The notes: a model not told the origin generated them from the letters alone. 64,000 bases of DNA from Gyrodactylus bullatarudis (GCA_012064415.1 SSNU01000033.1:199072-263071), one strand, 5' to 3'. Positions 23,622-34,574 are shown, counted from the stretch's first letter. Made by a program: numbers and translations.

Positions 23622-24398
23622 ATGCAATCTCTTATTAAGCAAGATGAAGAAGAAAAGCTCACAGACTTGTTCACTTCGAGTATCATAGAATTGAGAAAAT
23701 TGAAGAGGTATGAAACAGATAAGGCAAAAGAAATTATTGTAAATGCCTTTCAGCAAATTGAAGGAAATCCTATTGGAGAGCTTCCAGAGGAGATGGACGA
23801 TGTCATCAGTAAAGGAAGCGTACCGAGTCATTTGAATCAGGATAGAAATACCCCTATTAAAGATTTAAAATATAAATTTCTAAGAGAAATACTGTATATC
23901 ATCCAACAAACGAATAGAATCCAAGTTGTTAGCGGGTCATCCAGCTATGTTCATGATCCTAAGTTTTATCAAGATATTCAAGAGCAAGTTAACAGGGAAT
24001 TGTCAATGTTAAATTCAGCAAACGAAGATGACATATACAGAGCTAAAGAAATTATCCTGACCAAATGTAAGCATTTCGAATCGTCAGATGCAGAAGAGTT
24101 GGAAAAAAACCTTGATCAAATCATTGAATCACAGGGAGTCTGCAACCTTGAAACAGAAAGATACATTTATTCCAAAGCGACAGAGACCAATATAGAGCCA
24201 AGAACTGAACGTGCACTGATTACTAGATTTATTCGATTCATCAAGAGTCCTTCCTCTGAAGAAAAAGTTCAGAATCAGCCTCAAATCCTTGAAATAGATA
24301 CGGAAGAAGAGAAAACTAATGTTGCCGAACCAAGTGATTCATCTCAGAAGAATTATTTTTGTTGTTGTTGCTGTAAGATTGAAAAGAAAAATAGATAA
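23622..24398 (+). CDS. Uncharacterised intronless protein, 258 aa, polycysteine C-terminus
   Basis: The protein is a single exon with no signal peptide or membrane segment. It is helical and rich in Glu, Lys and Ile. Two diverged copies of the module that builds the neighbouring 2204-aa protein are visible. The first (residues about 20-85) has TDKAKEIIVNAFQQIEG; the second (about 118-210) has IYRAKEIILTKC followed by ELEKNLDQIIESQGVC. The acidic tail (about 215-245) ends NYFCCCCCKIEKKNR. Five consecutive cysteines beside basic residues near the C-terminus suggest possible palmitoylation and membrane attachment; that is inference. A likely poly(A) signal (AATAAA) lies near 24505. I do not recognise a named family. 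Confidence 0.85.
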   Translation: MQSLIKQDEEEKLTDLFTSSIIELRKLKRYETDKAKEIIVNAFQQIEGNPIGELPEEMDDVISKGSVPSHLNQDRNTPIKDLKYKFLREILYIIQQTNRIQVVSGSSSYVHDPKFYQDIQEQVNRELSMLNSANEDDIYRAKEIILTKCKHFESSDAEELEKNLDQIIESQGVCNLETERYIYSKATETNIEPRTERALITRFIRFIKSPSSEEKVQNQPQILEIDTEEEKTNVAEPSDSSQKNYFCCCCCKIEKKNR

Positions 24399-25248
24399 CT
24401 AGTTAGTTTTAAAAGAAATGATTTCTAAATGGAATTGATTTAGATTTTGATGCATTCATCAATCTGTCCTTTCTATGAACTTCTTCACAAATAATATTTT
24501 TTCAAATAAAACTCATTAATTAATTTGACATAGGACAAATCTCTGCTTGAAGCCTACTGTTTAACTAATAAGAGCTAATAAGATGTAGATATTCGAAGAA
24601 ATTCCGATAAAAATTTTTTTATTGGCCCATAAGCTAGGAATTAGACTTATCTTGGGGCTTCAACAGGAGATTTACAAGAATAATTGAATCAAAAATTAGA
24701 GACAGTTTCTCTAGAAGACATTAATAATTATTAATTAGTAATTACCTACTTATCCATGCGTTTAAATTAGAGTCTCAACATTGATATATTGAAGTTGTTC
24801 AAAGTTTTATCAAAAGGGATTTCCTTCTCGAATTGAGGATCTCGATTCTGATTGATGAATTGGAACTAGCTAGCAACTAAAATCACACATAATACAAGAG
24901 ATTCTTACTCAAATATAGAATAATATTAAGTTAATAACTGTTAGTTATGTTTGATGTAAAATTTTAAGTAAATTAAGAATCTATTTATGAAAATGCTGAT
25001 TCACTATTTTTTTGATCTCAACGAATAAAGCTTTTTAAATTATTAATAGTAACGAGTAAGCAAAATATTTTTTGATATCCTCGCATTTGAGAATTCACGA
25101 TGAGTTACTAAAATTAAAATAATTTTCAATCGATTAAACGTAAAATTTCTCTTTAAAATACGCAAGCAAGACATAATTCCGATTTGAAAAATATTCTAAC
25201 ATAGTTTGAGCTTGAAAAGAAGTTGCGAAACAAGCTTGAAAATTTTCA
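24399..25248. other. Intergenic spacer within the gene cluster
   Basis: 850 bp of AT-rich DNA with no gene seen. The region just upstream of 25249 should hold the promoter of the long gene. Confidence 0.5.
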
Positions 25249-28200
25249 ATGACTTCTAAATCTGGAGAAAGTCTTGATAAAAAACTTCAACGAATATATA
25301 CTTCAATTTACTTCTTAAACGAAAATAACACATTTACAAATTCTCAAGCGATATTAAACAATGCAAGAGCTTTGATCCAAAATGAATTCAAGGAGCTCAA
25401 CAAAAGCCCAAAGAGGATTTTCGGTAGAATCGACAAAGATCAAGAAATCTATTGTAAAAGTGAGGATGAATGTGATGACGAATCATCCTCTTCAGACAGT
25501 GATTCCTGTAGCGACTCAGAGGACTCAGATGATGAGAAAAATTTTGATGATATTGAAGATATTTGCTATCAGGGTTACAACAAGTTGAAGAATAGTTTTT
25601 ATCGTCGTGAAAATAAAATTATCATTCTAAATTCTGAACTGAAGAGGAAGCTTAATGAAGATCCAAGTATTGAAAAGGCAATAGATATCATGCTTGGCGC
25701 CCTAGAAGGGTCTAATGCTAACTTTCGGAGTGATTTGTTTCTACAACGAGTCAATGTCTTACAAAAGGAAGGAGGAATCGGCGAGAAAGTCGAAAATATC
25801 ATAAAAAAATTGCAAGACTCAAAGAATCCAATTCATATGAAGCTCGAGGGGGAAGTTCTCCTCAACTTTTCTAGGCTCATCCGACGACTTAAGAAGAAAA
25901 AGGATGACAGGCTAAGGAAAATATTTCCCTTCAAACGAACAGAAATGCTCAAGAGATCGGCAGAGATGAAAAAAGCTCTTTTAGAGATGAAATTTGACAA
26001 GAATAAAATAGGCCAGGCCAAAGAAAAGTTGATTTCGGAACTGAAAAGAACCATGGATGGCGGTATAGAAAAATTCAAAGAGTGCATAGACAAGCTGGAG
26101 AAGAAGAAAGGCAAATTCAATCATGATGATGATACAGCCTATATCCTGTCTGATCTTAAAGCCGATTCAGTTGATCCGCGTAATCGTTTATTGAAGACCT
26201 GCTTCAAGAGATACATGAGCCTCATTAGTAGTTACAAGGATGATTCAAATGATGAAGAGTCAGCTGCGGAATCCGAAGAGGAACAAGAGGAAGAGGAACT
26301 TTTAGAAGCAGACAAGGTTTTACTTGCAGAAATTTTGAAATACAATGGATGGTCAGGTCGGGAGCAAGCTAGAGACAAAATTTTGTTCTACCTTTTGAAG
26401 AATAACGAAAATTTGACACGTAACCAAATTGAAAGATACTTTGAGGAAATTGAATTGCAAAAGGGCCAACTGTTTAATAACAAGTTTTTGTCTCATTTCA
26501 TAGAGAATAAGATTGCCAAGAAAAACCGCAAGGAAAAGTTGGAAGGAAAACTCTTGAAGAATTACGCTAATATGTACGTAAACCATTTTCCCAACTACAA
26601 GTTCCCCAGTTTCTACACTGGCAGCTATAAGAACTTAAGTTATTCCAGAGTTAATAATCTCATTAGTCATACACGATATCATTTAAATAAGGTTTCATAT
26701 GAAAACTATGGAGGGGTCAAGGCCAGAAAAATTATTATGTCAAGCTTGAACCAGGCCTTTGAAAATGATGGGGTTACCAAGGTTACTGGTTATTTGGATT
26801 CAATTAACAGTATGAATGGAGTAATTGATTCCAAAAGTCAAGTTGGCCAGTATATTTCGTACTACTGTCGTACACAGAGATCCATGGATGTTCATGAAAG
26901 GCTTGTCTATTCGTGTATTGTTGGTTACTCGAATGTTATCATTCGTTCAAATAAAAAGTCTTTTCAAAGGGAGGCCAAAGTCGTAAGGATTGCAAATATC
27001 TCTACTGAAACTGCAGTTAGATTACTTCAATATTCAAATTCTTCCCAACATTTGAATCAAGCCGAAAAGACTATACTAAATGCTTGTTCAAGTGCTGGAA
27101 TAAAATCAACAAATGTTGCTAATAACTTGAAGAGTATTCGAAATTCAAATGGCAATTTTGATGAAAAACTAGAAAGATATCAGAGAAAGCTTGAGACCTC
27201 AAAATGTTCATTGAAAAGATTTGAAGGTGAGTGTTATCGAAATTATGCCAATGTTATTCGATGCCAAGGTTCCGACTATCAGTCATCTTCTCAAATTATT
27301 AAAAGAACTAATTCCACCCTTGACAATATTGAGCCTAGTAGGATTGGCTTAGTTGAGGCCAGGACTGTGGTACTCAAGACGATTGCATCTTGTAGCAATA
27401 TCAAGATTAGCAACCAAGAGATTAGCAATTATTTGGCTATAATAGAGGGAGCAAGGGAAGAGCAACAAAGAATTATTTGCTGCCAATATGTTTTGGGGAA
27501 ATGTTCATCTCCTGATAGTGGAGATCAGATTGTGGGAAATGTATTACGCAGATATGCCTATTTCTATAGACAATGCCATGATACCTATGAATATAGTAGT
27601 TATATAAGTCGTGTAAATACTAGAGCCCTAACAAAACAAACTGCCTTTGTTCAAAATAGACTTCAAAGGATTGCCGATACAAAGCCTTCTGATGGTGTCA
27701 AGAGAGCCAACAGAATTGTTTATACTTACTTGAATAAGGCTTGTAGCGGGGAAGGAGGCTGGAACGCGTACCAGAGATATTTTAATGAAATTAACCAGAG
27801 CAAAGGTGAAATACTCAGCAATAGTGAAACAAGTAGATATTTATCAAGAATATTGATGGATGAATATAACAAGAGAAGTAAGCTTGTCTATACCTGTATA
27901 AGTGGTTATACAGATGTAGCTTCTCGCCTCTCGAATCAAATAAGCGTGGACTCTAGTATTGATAAGAATGGTCTTCCTAATGTAAACCCTGAAGATATTT
28001 CCTCTAAAACTAATACTATACTATCCGAGTTGAAAATAAAAACAGTGGGCGATTTTAAAACGTTGTATAACACGAGATCGAGGATTCTAGAATACTTTGC
28101 TAATGAACGAGGGTATATCTCAAGGAGTGAAGTATTAAGGAACCTCAATGAAATTGAGAATTACGGAGGTGTTATCAATGAAAATGGGACATTTAATAAT

Positions 28201-31200
28201 TTCCTTACTAGTCGTTATAACTCATCTCATATTTATGATAAACTAGAATCACAATATCTCAGGACTTATGCTGAAAGCGTTTGCAATTGCAATAAACTAT
28301 TGAAGGTTGACATGAGCAAAAATCTACAGACTGAATTCTTGTCGGGTCAAAAGAGTGTCACTTACTCTTATCTAAATAGAATCATAAATGAAACAGATGC
28401 TCATTTGATGAAATCTTCCGACGTCTATGATAGCTCAAAGAAGGCTCGTTGCTACATTAATGAACAACTTGTTAAGGTCTTGACAAAGGATTCTAACGGG
28501 ATTGTTTTGATGAACAAGTTCATGGATGATATTGATGCGAGTAATGGAAAGATTGCAGAAAATTCAGATGCTGGGAAGTTTATTTCAAACTATCTCTATA
28601 CTAGCAGTCAGAAAAGCCAATATGATAAGCTGTTTGTTTCTTCATTAACTGGATATTCGAGGATAGTAAGCTCATCATCAAAGAAAAATGTTGATCCTGA
28701 TTCAAAGCGAAACATGGATCTAGTTGGGACAATAGCAGAAGTTCAAGCTAAACTTATAATACTGAAAAATACACCGGAAGGCTTGGCAAAAGCTGATAGT
28801 ATTATCAAGAGATATCTTTCACCGTATTGTACATCACAGGAAATAGATCAAAAATTGTTGACACTGAGAGAACAAAAAGGTTACCTCGATCAGACTGAAG
28901 AAAAGAATCAACTCGAGCTAGAATCTTCTGCTTCAAACATTAACAGGTTGAAGGCTGTTTGTTATAAGCAATACGCCACGTTATTACGCCAGCAAGGCTT
29001 TAAAAACGAACCAGACTTACGAATTCTACGCGAATGTCGGCTAGGAATACAAAGTCAGGAGCCAACAAAGGCTGGTTTAAGCCAAGCAAGGACAATAATC
29101 ATGAGAACATTGCCTTTCACGGGGACAGAAACTTCAGCCAATCAAATAAAAAAATATCTTGACATCATAGACAATCCATCGAATCCAGAAGAGAATAAAC
29201 AAATTACAAAATTCATACTAGAAAAGTGTGCATCGAATAATCCGGCTGATAACTTTATTGGTAATTCTTTGGGAGAATATGCTAAACTAGCTTCCAAGGC
29301 GAAATCAGATAATCTCAGACAATTAAGATTCGTTCCTGAGAAAAAAGAAATCGATAGTTCCACACTATATTTAAATAACTCATTAAAAAGAATAGAAAAT
29401 GATCCAAATATTTCCGATAAGCCAGCATGCGCCAAAAGAGTTATTGTGCAAGTCCTGAAAAGAGGGTATAGCCATGAGGGTGGCGTAAGATCCTTGTCAC
29501 GATATCTGAACGAAATTGAAAAGTCATCTGGTAACATTCAAGCTGATGGACAAGCTGATATATTCTTAAGATCGATAAGAAATGATTCTAGTGATCCTTG
29601 TAGGAACTTGGTCTCTTCGTGTCTTCTTGGCTATGCAAAAATGTTGAGGGAACATCCTAAAGTAGTGAAATCAGACAGTGAAAATGAAGGGGAAGAGTCT
29701 GTAGAGATATCAGAGGAAGAAGAAACCTCGAGCAATGAAGCTGAATCAAATCCCACAAATATTGAAAAGACAATGAAGGAGGTTTCAAATGATGAAGCTC
29801 ATACCATCTTTAAAATGTGTGAAATTCGCAAAGTCATAGAAAATAATAATAGACATATTCCTAGCAAGGAAATTGGACGGAAACTTGACATTATCGAACA
29901 TAATGGTGGCAACATTGGACCCAATACAAAAATGTATCAATATCTAAGACTTTTGTCGACGTCACAAGACAGCGACGCGAAAGAAGAAGCAAAATGTCTC
30001 AGAAAGTATGCTGAATTTGTTAAGAAATGTCATGAAACTCATAAGGTTATCAACTTTAAACACGTAGAGAGTCGTCCACTACAAGGATGCAGGCCAATGA
30101 GCAGTATAGCTTTGGAAGAGAAAATAGCTCAATCAAGAGTTGAATTGGACAAGTTAATCTTTAGCTATAATGGGTCAAAGAGAGCTAGAGAATCGGTTGA
30201 CTCTAACCTAGACAAGTGTTTCAAAAATAATTCCGACTCGAAAAATATGATGAAAGAATTCATTGATGTATTAGAGAAAAATAATGGAAACATGCCAGAA
30301 GATTCTGAACCAGCTAGATTTATTTCCCGATACAAATTTACTCCATCACTTAAAAGCCCCTATGAGAAAATGTGTGTTGTTAACTTGGAAGGATACTCGA
30401 GGATTTTGCGTACATCAAAAAAGGGTTTGAATGATCCTACTCTTAAGCGAGATGTTGATATATCTGGTGCTGCTGGAGAAGTTGAAGGTAAACTTAGAAA
30501 TTTACCAGACAATCCTCAAAGTATAACTATAGCTGAAACTATAATTAAGAGAAAGTTTACTGAACTAAAATTGAAAGAAGATGTTGAAAAGAATTTAACA
30601 GCGATCAAGTTATCTAATGGAAAATTAAGTCCAGAAGAGGAGAAGAAACAGCTTCTTCTGGAAACATCTCCAGATCCAGTTAAACGACTTGAAGGAACTT
30701 GTTATCGTAATTATATAATGCTTTTGAAGAGACAAAATGAACCGCAAAAGCCAAAGACTGATATTGTTCATAGTACAAAATCTATGCTGAATAGTTGTGA
30801 GCCATCGAAAATCGGTGTAGCAAAGGCAAGGGATATTGTTCTAAAGAGTCTAACGGAAACTTGTACTCATGTTCCAAAAGGTGAGATATTAGCAAAAATA
30901 AACGAAATCGATAGCAAAGAATCTGATCCAAATGAGGTAAAATACTATATATTGGAGAAATGTAGCTCAAAGGATCCAAACGATCGTATAATCGGCAATA
31001 CTCTGCGCCAATATCAGCGTTACCAGAAAAAGGCAAAATCAAAAACTAAAAATAATCAAGTTAAATATGATTATCCATCAATGGCTTCCTCTATTGATAA
31101 CGATCTCAGCGAATTGGGGTCTCCAATTACCAAGATAATGATTAAAGAAATAATTACAAAATATTGCCCAAATGATGCTAAAGGAGTTGAACGTTACATA

Positions 31201-31863
31201 AACGAAATCACTGAAAAGAGAGAAAAGCTCAATGAAATTGAGGAAACTTCCTTGTATTTAAATCGTCTTGATGCTTCGTCAAATAACGACAAAAGTGCTA
31301 TTATGAGGCATATTATAAAATTTTATATAGAGAAAGCGGAAAATGGTGAAATTCAGGAAGAATCTTCAGAGGAAAACGATGAGGAAGACGAGGATGATGA
31401 TGAAAGTGAGGAAAAAGAGAAAAAACCCAAGGGTCCATTACCAGTGATAACTGATGAGGAAGTACGGAAAATTCAAACTTCGAGAGGATTTGTAAATAGA
31501 TATACCAAGAATCTCGGGAATAACTACAGAAGTGTTGAGACAACTCGAAAGGTTATTATTGAGTCAATACAGCACAGCCATCCATACGTTGATCCAGATG
31601 AAATGGAAATCATTCTTGATCAAATTGAGACCTGCTCTGGTGAAGTTAATAGAGATCCAAATCTCAAGAAGTACATTGAGTTGCGATCAGCTTCTGAAGA
31701 CCCTAGAGACAAGTTTCAATTAGAACTTATCGAAAAGTATATAACAACTGTAAAGAAATCTGATCGTGAAATTCCAGAAGCCATCACATTCGTAAATAGT
31801 TTTAAATGCTGCTTCTGTTTCCTGCCAGTGAAAGCAACAGACTATCCAAAGTATTTTGTTTGA
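25249..31863 (+). CDS. Uncharacterised giant intronless modular repeat protein, 2204 aa
   Basis: One uninterrupted exon. There is no signal peptide and no obvious transmembrane helix; it is strongly charged. I count about 19 diverged modules of 100-125 residues. Each has an ARxII-type helix (GVKARKIIMSSL; GLSQARTIIMRTL; GVAKARDIVLKSL), then YLxxIexxxGxI (YLDSINSMNGVI; YFNEINQSKGEI; YLNEIEKSSGNI), then a final helix ending in GYS or YA (SCIVGYSNVI; CYRNYANVI). Modules recur in fixed order with a five-module period: equivalents start at residues about 454, 1020 and 1615. Acidic Ser/Asp/Glu linkers lie at about residues 75-95, 330-347, 1480-1505 and 2040-2065. The tail has CCFCF near the end. 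The start is the first ATG after upstream stops, and AATAAA overlaps the stop. The predicted fold is an all-helical solenoid; function is unknown. Confidence 0.9.
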   Translation: MTSKSGESLDKKLQRIYTSIYFLNENNTFTNSQAILNNARALIQNEFKELNKSPKRIFGRIDKDQEIYCKSEDECDDESSSSDSDSCSDSEDSDDEKNFDDIEDICYQGYNKLKNSFYRRENKIIILNSELKRKLNEDPSIEKAIDIMLGALEGSNANFRSDLFLQRVNVLQKEGGIGEKVENIIKKLQDSKNPIHMKLEGEVLLNFSRLIRRLKKKKDDRLRKIFPFKRTEMLKRSAEMKKALLEMKFDKNKIGQAKEKLISELKRTMDGGIEKFKECIDKLEKKKGKFNHDDDTAYILSDLKADSVDPRNRLLKTCFKRYMSLISSYKDDSNDEESAAESEEEQEEEELLEADKVLLAEILKYNGWSGREQARDKILFYLLKNNENLTRNQIERYFEEIELQKGQLFNNKFLSHFIENKIAKKNRKEKLEGKLLKNYANMYVNHFPNYKFPSFYTGSYKNLSYSRVNNLISHTRYHLNKVSYENYGGVKARKIIMSSLNQAFENDGVTKVTGYLDSINSMNGVIDSKSQVGQYISYYCRTQRSMDVHERLVYSCIVGYSNVIIRSNKKSFQREAKVVRIANISTETAVRLLQYSNSSQHLNQAEKTILNACSSAGIKSTNVANNLKSIRNSNGNFDEKLERYQRKLETSKCSLKRFEGECYRNYANVIRCQGSDYQSSSQIIKRTNSTLDNIEPSRIGLVEARTVVLKTIASCSNIKISNQEISNYLAIIEGAREEQQRIICCQYVLGKCSSPDSGDQIVGNVLRRYAYFYRQCHDTYEYSSYISRVNTRALTKQTAFVQNRLQRIADTKPSDGVKRANRIVYTYLNKACSGEGGWNAYQRYFNEINQSKGEILSNSETSRYLSRILMDEYNKRSKLVYTCISGYTDVASRLSNQISVDSSIDKNGLPNVNPEDISSKTNTILSELKIKTVGDFKTLYNTRSRILEYFANERGYISRSEVLRNLNEIENYGGVINENGTFNNFLTSRYNSSHIYDKLESQYLRTYAESVCNCNKLLKVDMSKNLQTEFLSGQKSVTYSYLNRIINETDAHLMKSSDVYDSSKKARCYINEQLVKVLTKDSNGIVLMNKFMDDIDASNGKIAENSDAGKFISNYLYTSSQKSQYDKLFVSSLTGYSRIVSSSSKKNVDPDSKRNMDLVGTIAEVQAKLIILKNTPEGLAKADSIIKRYLSPYCTSQEIDQKLLTLREQKGYLDQTEEKNQLELESSASNINRLKAVCYKQYATLLRQQGFKNEPDLRILRECRLGIQSQEPTKAGLSQARTIIMRTLPFTGTETSANQIKKYLDIIDNPSNPEENKQITKFILEKCASNNPADNFIGNSLGEYAKLASKAKSDNLRQLRFVPEKKEIDSSTLYLNNSLKRIENDPNISDKPACAKRVIVQVLKRGYSHEGGVRSLSRYLNEIEKSSGNIQADGQADIFLRSIRNDSSDPCRNLVSSCLLGYAKMLREHPKVVKSDSENEGEESVEISEEEETSSNEAESNPTNIEKTMKEVSNDEAHTIFKMCEIRKVIENNNRHIPSKEIGRKLDIIEHNGGNIGPNTKMYQYLRLLSTSQDSDAKEEAKCLRKYAEFVKKCHETHKVINFKHVESRPLQGCRPMSSIALEEKIAQSRVELDKLIFSYNGSKRARESVDSNLDKCFKNNSDSKNMMKEFIDVLEKNNGNMPEDSEPARFISRYKFTPSLKSPYEKMCVVNLEGYSRILRTSKKGLNDPTLKRDVDISGAAGEVEGKLRNLPDNPQSITIAETIIKRKFTELKLKEDVEKNLTAIKLSNGKLSPEEEKKQLLLETSPDPVKRLEGTCYRNYIMLLKRQNEPQKPKTDIVHSTKSMLNSCEPSKIGVAKARDIVLKSLTETCTHVPKGEILAKINEIDSKESDPNEVKYYILEKCSSKDPNDRIIGNTLRQYQRYQKKAKSKTKNNQVKYDYPSMASSIDNDLSELGSPITKIMIKEIITKYCPNDAKGVERYINEITEKREKLNEIEETSLYLNRLDASSNNDKSAIMRHIIKFYIEKAENGEIQEESSEENDEEDEDDDESEEKEKKPKGPLPVITDEEVRKIQTSRGFVNRYTKNLGNNYRSVETTRKVIIESIQHSHPYVDPDEMEIILDQIETCSGEVNRDPNLKKYIELRSASEDPRDKFQLELIEKYITTVKKSDREIPEAITFVNSFKCCFCFLPVKATDYPKYFV

Positions 31864-32990
31864 ATAAAATTTAACTATTTGGGGAAAATCATTTATTTAT
31901 TTCTATAACATCGAGCTAAATTTATTAGAATTGTTGTTTACTGAAAAATTTAGACAGTAAAAAATTATTAATAAGAGGTATTTGCAGAATTAATATATAC
32001 GTTTAATCAGAATTAGTCCATATGACCAAGCATTTATTCAGATTTAATATATAATTATTTATCATTCAGAATTAATACTATTGTTTTTCTATTAATCAGA
32101 ACGTTAGTACCGAATGTACCAAATTGTGTTGTATTCATTGAAACTCGTTCAAAAAGTATACAATTATTTTCAAAACGTGTATGGTATTCAAAAATAGTAT
32201 ATTAAATTGTAAAACTGTTCTATAATTTTTGTTCCGAGCCAAATTTCGAGCTTTTTGTATGTGGTTTGCTGATTTGATCGGTCACTGTTTTATTTAAATT
32301 TTATCGGAATTTTATATCTTAACCAATAGAATTGCTAAGACCTTTTAAATAAAATTGAATAGAGCTCAGTTTATAAGTGTCTCATACACTAAAGAAGCAC
32401 TTGACCGAAAACTCCTGGTTGTATTCCATCTAGAAAATGATCTGTCTTTGAAATTATAGTAGATAGAGTCGAGCGATTGGATATTAGAATGCTACGGACA
32501 TGAATACTCGGTAAAGGTTATCTTACATTTCATTTGTTATAGTGAGTTTTTTGGTCACGAGGGATAGGTGCTTATGGTGCCACTGGACCAACTCCCCATG
32601 TCTGTCATATTTCTTTACAGATTCATAGATTAACCTTTGCACACTTTAGGCTATATATTTTTGTTTTTATTATATAAGTATTTTAGATAAGTGCTTAAGT
32701 CTTGTAACATTGACCCTAGAAAATAGGTTAAGATAAAAATCAGTTTTTTGTAAAAAAATTAATTTCTTCGAATTCTGACGAATGATAGAGGTAAAATCTC
32801 CGCGTATTTTAGAAGATTAATAGATTTTCAATCGAATGAGTGGTAAACGAAGTATTTTCTGAGGCTTAGATAATTAAAGACCAGTTGCTCAAGTTGTACG
32901 TGCCTTTAAAGGCACTTTAAGGATTAAAATACACTAAAATTATTAATAGCTGCGAATTTTTTATCAAATTTTAGAAAAGCAAAAAAAAAA
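31864..32990. other. Intergenic spacer with a dispersed repeat
   Basis: AT-rich. At about 31985-32100 short imperfect direct repeats of a CAGAATTAATA-like unit occur. At 32825-32935 a block containing GAGGCTTAGAT and TTGCTCAAGT matches 48905-49000. No gene is seen. Confidence 0.5.
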
Positions 32991-33119
32991 TTCTATTTTT
33001 ACTCGTGCGTAATAATTGCAATTATTCGCAATGTCACTTCTCTGTTAATTAATTTTGAAAAGTTTATCATTCTATACAAAAATAAATTTGTCTAACTTGT
33101 CAATTTGGTTTCCTTCAAG
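32991..33119 (+). promoter_or_regulatory. Duplicated promoter/5' UTR block of the small paralogues, copy 1
   Basis: The 129 bp immediately before the ATG match 40092-40220 with only a handful of differences. The match includes the ACTCGTGCGTAATA, CTCTGTTAATTAATTTTG and CAATTTGGTTTCCTTCAAG blocks and continues into the first codons. Such conservation in non-coding DNA implies recent duplication or constraint. I infer core promoter and 5' UTR function from its position. Confidence 0.7.
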
Positions 33120-33740
33120 ATGACGCTCTCCAAAACCACGATAACAACAACTACTACAACGACGACGACCTCCTCATCATCTGATCAAAGAAATGTTGAA
33201 ACGAAAAAGTTTGTTTCTTTTGTCGAAAAGAATATTGAAAGTGAGGAAACCTGGACCATGGGATATCTAACCCTCGTGAATCAGTATACTCGCGATAAAA
33301 AGTTTGGAGATGAAGATGAAGAGTACATAACAAAATGTACTCAAAAATTGATCAGAAGGTGCATAGAAGAGGATTACAAGGAAACCTCTCTAAAAATGCT
33401 CAATAGGATTCGTAGAAAACCTCGTGAGACCTATAATTTCAGTGATGTTACGGAGAAAAAGGGAATCAAGAAAGTCATGGGGTCTTATCAAAACTATGAA
33501 CTAGCTCATAAACTCAAAACTGAAAAACTCACAGTTGAAGATACCTCCGATCCGGCAAAATCTAAAGAGATACGAAAGCAAGAGAGATATCTTCTTCGCA
33601 GGATGGGCGAAATAAATCCTGAGATAACAACAGATGAAAGTGATAGTGAAGATTCAACGGTGGAAGAAGGTGACGACAGCTGCAATCTTGGAAAACAAAA
33701 GAAGGCCATTGATTATAACCAGTCAATATTTCTTGTATAG
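33120..33740 (+). CDS. Uncharacterised intronless small paralogue 1, 206 aa
   Basis: The start is the ATG at 33120; an in-frame upstream extension has no ATG. The N-terminus is MTLSKTTI followed by a poly-Thr tract and SSSSDQ. Residues about 40-150 are helical and charged, with an EDEEYITKCTQKLIRRC segment and GIKKVMGSYQNYEL. An acidic SDSEDSTVEEGDD tract precedes the C-terminal motif LGKQKKAIDYNQ. The paralogue at 40221 shares the first ~20 residues, the C-terminal motif and the 5' flank but differs widely in the centre. The GSYQNYEL end resembles the module ends of the 2204-aa protein. There is no signal peptide. Function is unknown. Confidence 0.82.
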   Translation: MTLSKTTITTTTTTTTTSSSSDQRNVETKKFVSFVEKNIESEETWTMGYLTLVNQYTRDKKFGDEDEEYITKCTQKLIRRCIEEDYKETSLKMLNRIRRKPRETYNFSDVTEKKGIKKVMGSYQNYELAHKLKTEKLTVEDTSDPAKSKEIRKQERYLLRRMGEINPEITTDESDSEDSTVEEGDDSCNLGKQKKAIDYNQSIFLV

Positions 33741-34379
33741 TTCAAAGTAGGATATAAAAGAGAATTTCTCATTCAATATTTTTCAGTATTTTCTATTCAT
33801 ATACTCATAAAAGTAGAATAGCAGAAATTTTTAGAATTCAGTAGAGAATGATCTAAAATTAATTCTATTATAAAACTTATTTAAACTTCTTTGGTCTATT
33901 CTCCTGATTTATCAATACTTCAAAATCTATGAATCTTACAAATTTTACAAATAATATGTTTATTTATCAAATTTCTATTTGGCGCCAGAATCCCAATTGA
34001 TTTTACAATATCAGACTTATACAAGGAAATAAATTGTGCTAAATCGGTTCTGATGCATAATCTAATTATCGTTTAAAACGTGGATTTCGATTTATAACTA
34101 CTTGAAAATCCTTTGAAAATAGGGGAAATGTCGGAAATTTGACCCTGATATTCAGCTTTCTTGTTTATTTCCGATCATGAAATACTTTCCACCAAACTCC
34201 CACTTTCAAATCAATAAAAATTTCCAGTTCATAGTTCGAAGAAATGGGATTTTGGCGCTAAATCAAAATTTGTTAAATAATATGCAGCGAAACCCATTAA
34301 CAGAGTAAGATAAATACTATTTACTATGCTGAAAAAATGGCCAAAGATAAAAACTAATTCTGCAATAAATGTGAAACTT
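33741..34379. other. Spacer downstream of small paralogue 1
   Basis: AT-rich DNA carrying diverged blocks of the MITE family seen elsewhere (for example TTGGCGCCAGAATCCCAATT near 33980). No gene is seen. Confidence 0.45.
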
Positions 34380-34574
34380 TCACTTGAACAAGTTAACTAC
34401 CATTGAAAATAGAACCAAAACAATGGTCAGAATCTGTAAAACCATGGAAAAAAAATACAAATTGACTTCGCGAAACCAAAAAATAAAACATTCAATAGTC
34501 ATAGTTCTAACATAACTAGCCTCAGAATGATCACTGTATAAGTCCTCATAAACAGAAGTCGGGGAATTTGACAT
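34380..34574 (-). pseudogene. Second gag N-terminus downstream of the LTR (LTR element 1 family)
   Basis: A minus-strand frame starts MSNSPTSVYED and continues DLYSDHSEASYVR before degenerating. The first ten residues match the gag start of the element at 34600-38293. It lies just past that element's likely 3' LTR, the arrangement expected for tandem elements sharing one LTR. Confidence 0.6.

Noticed and set aside
25599..31543. Minus-strand frames inside the 2204-aa gene
   Set aside because: Antisense shadows of the long repeat-module frame; no independent motifs.
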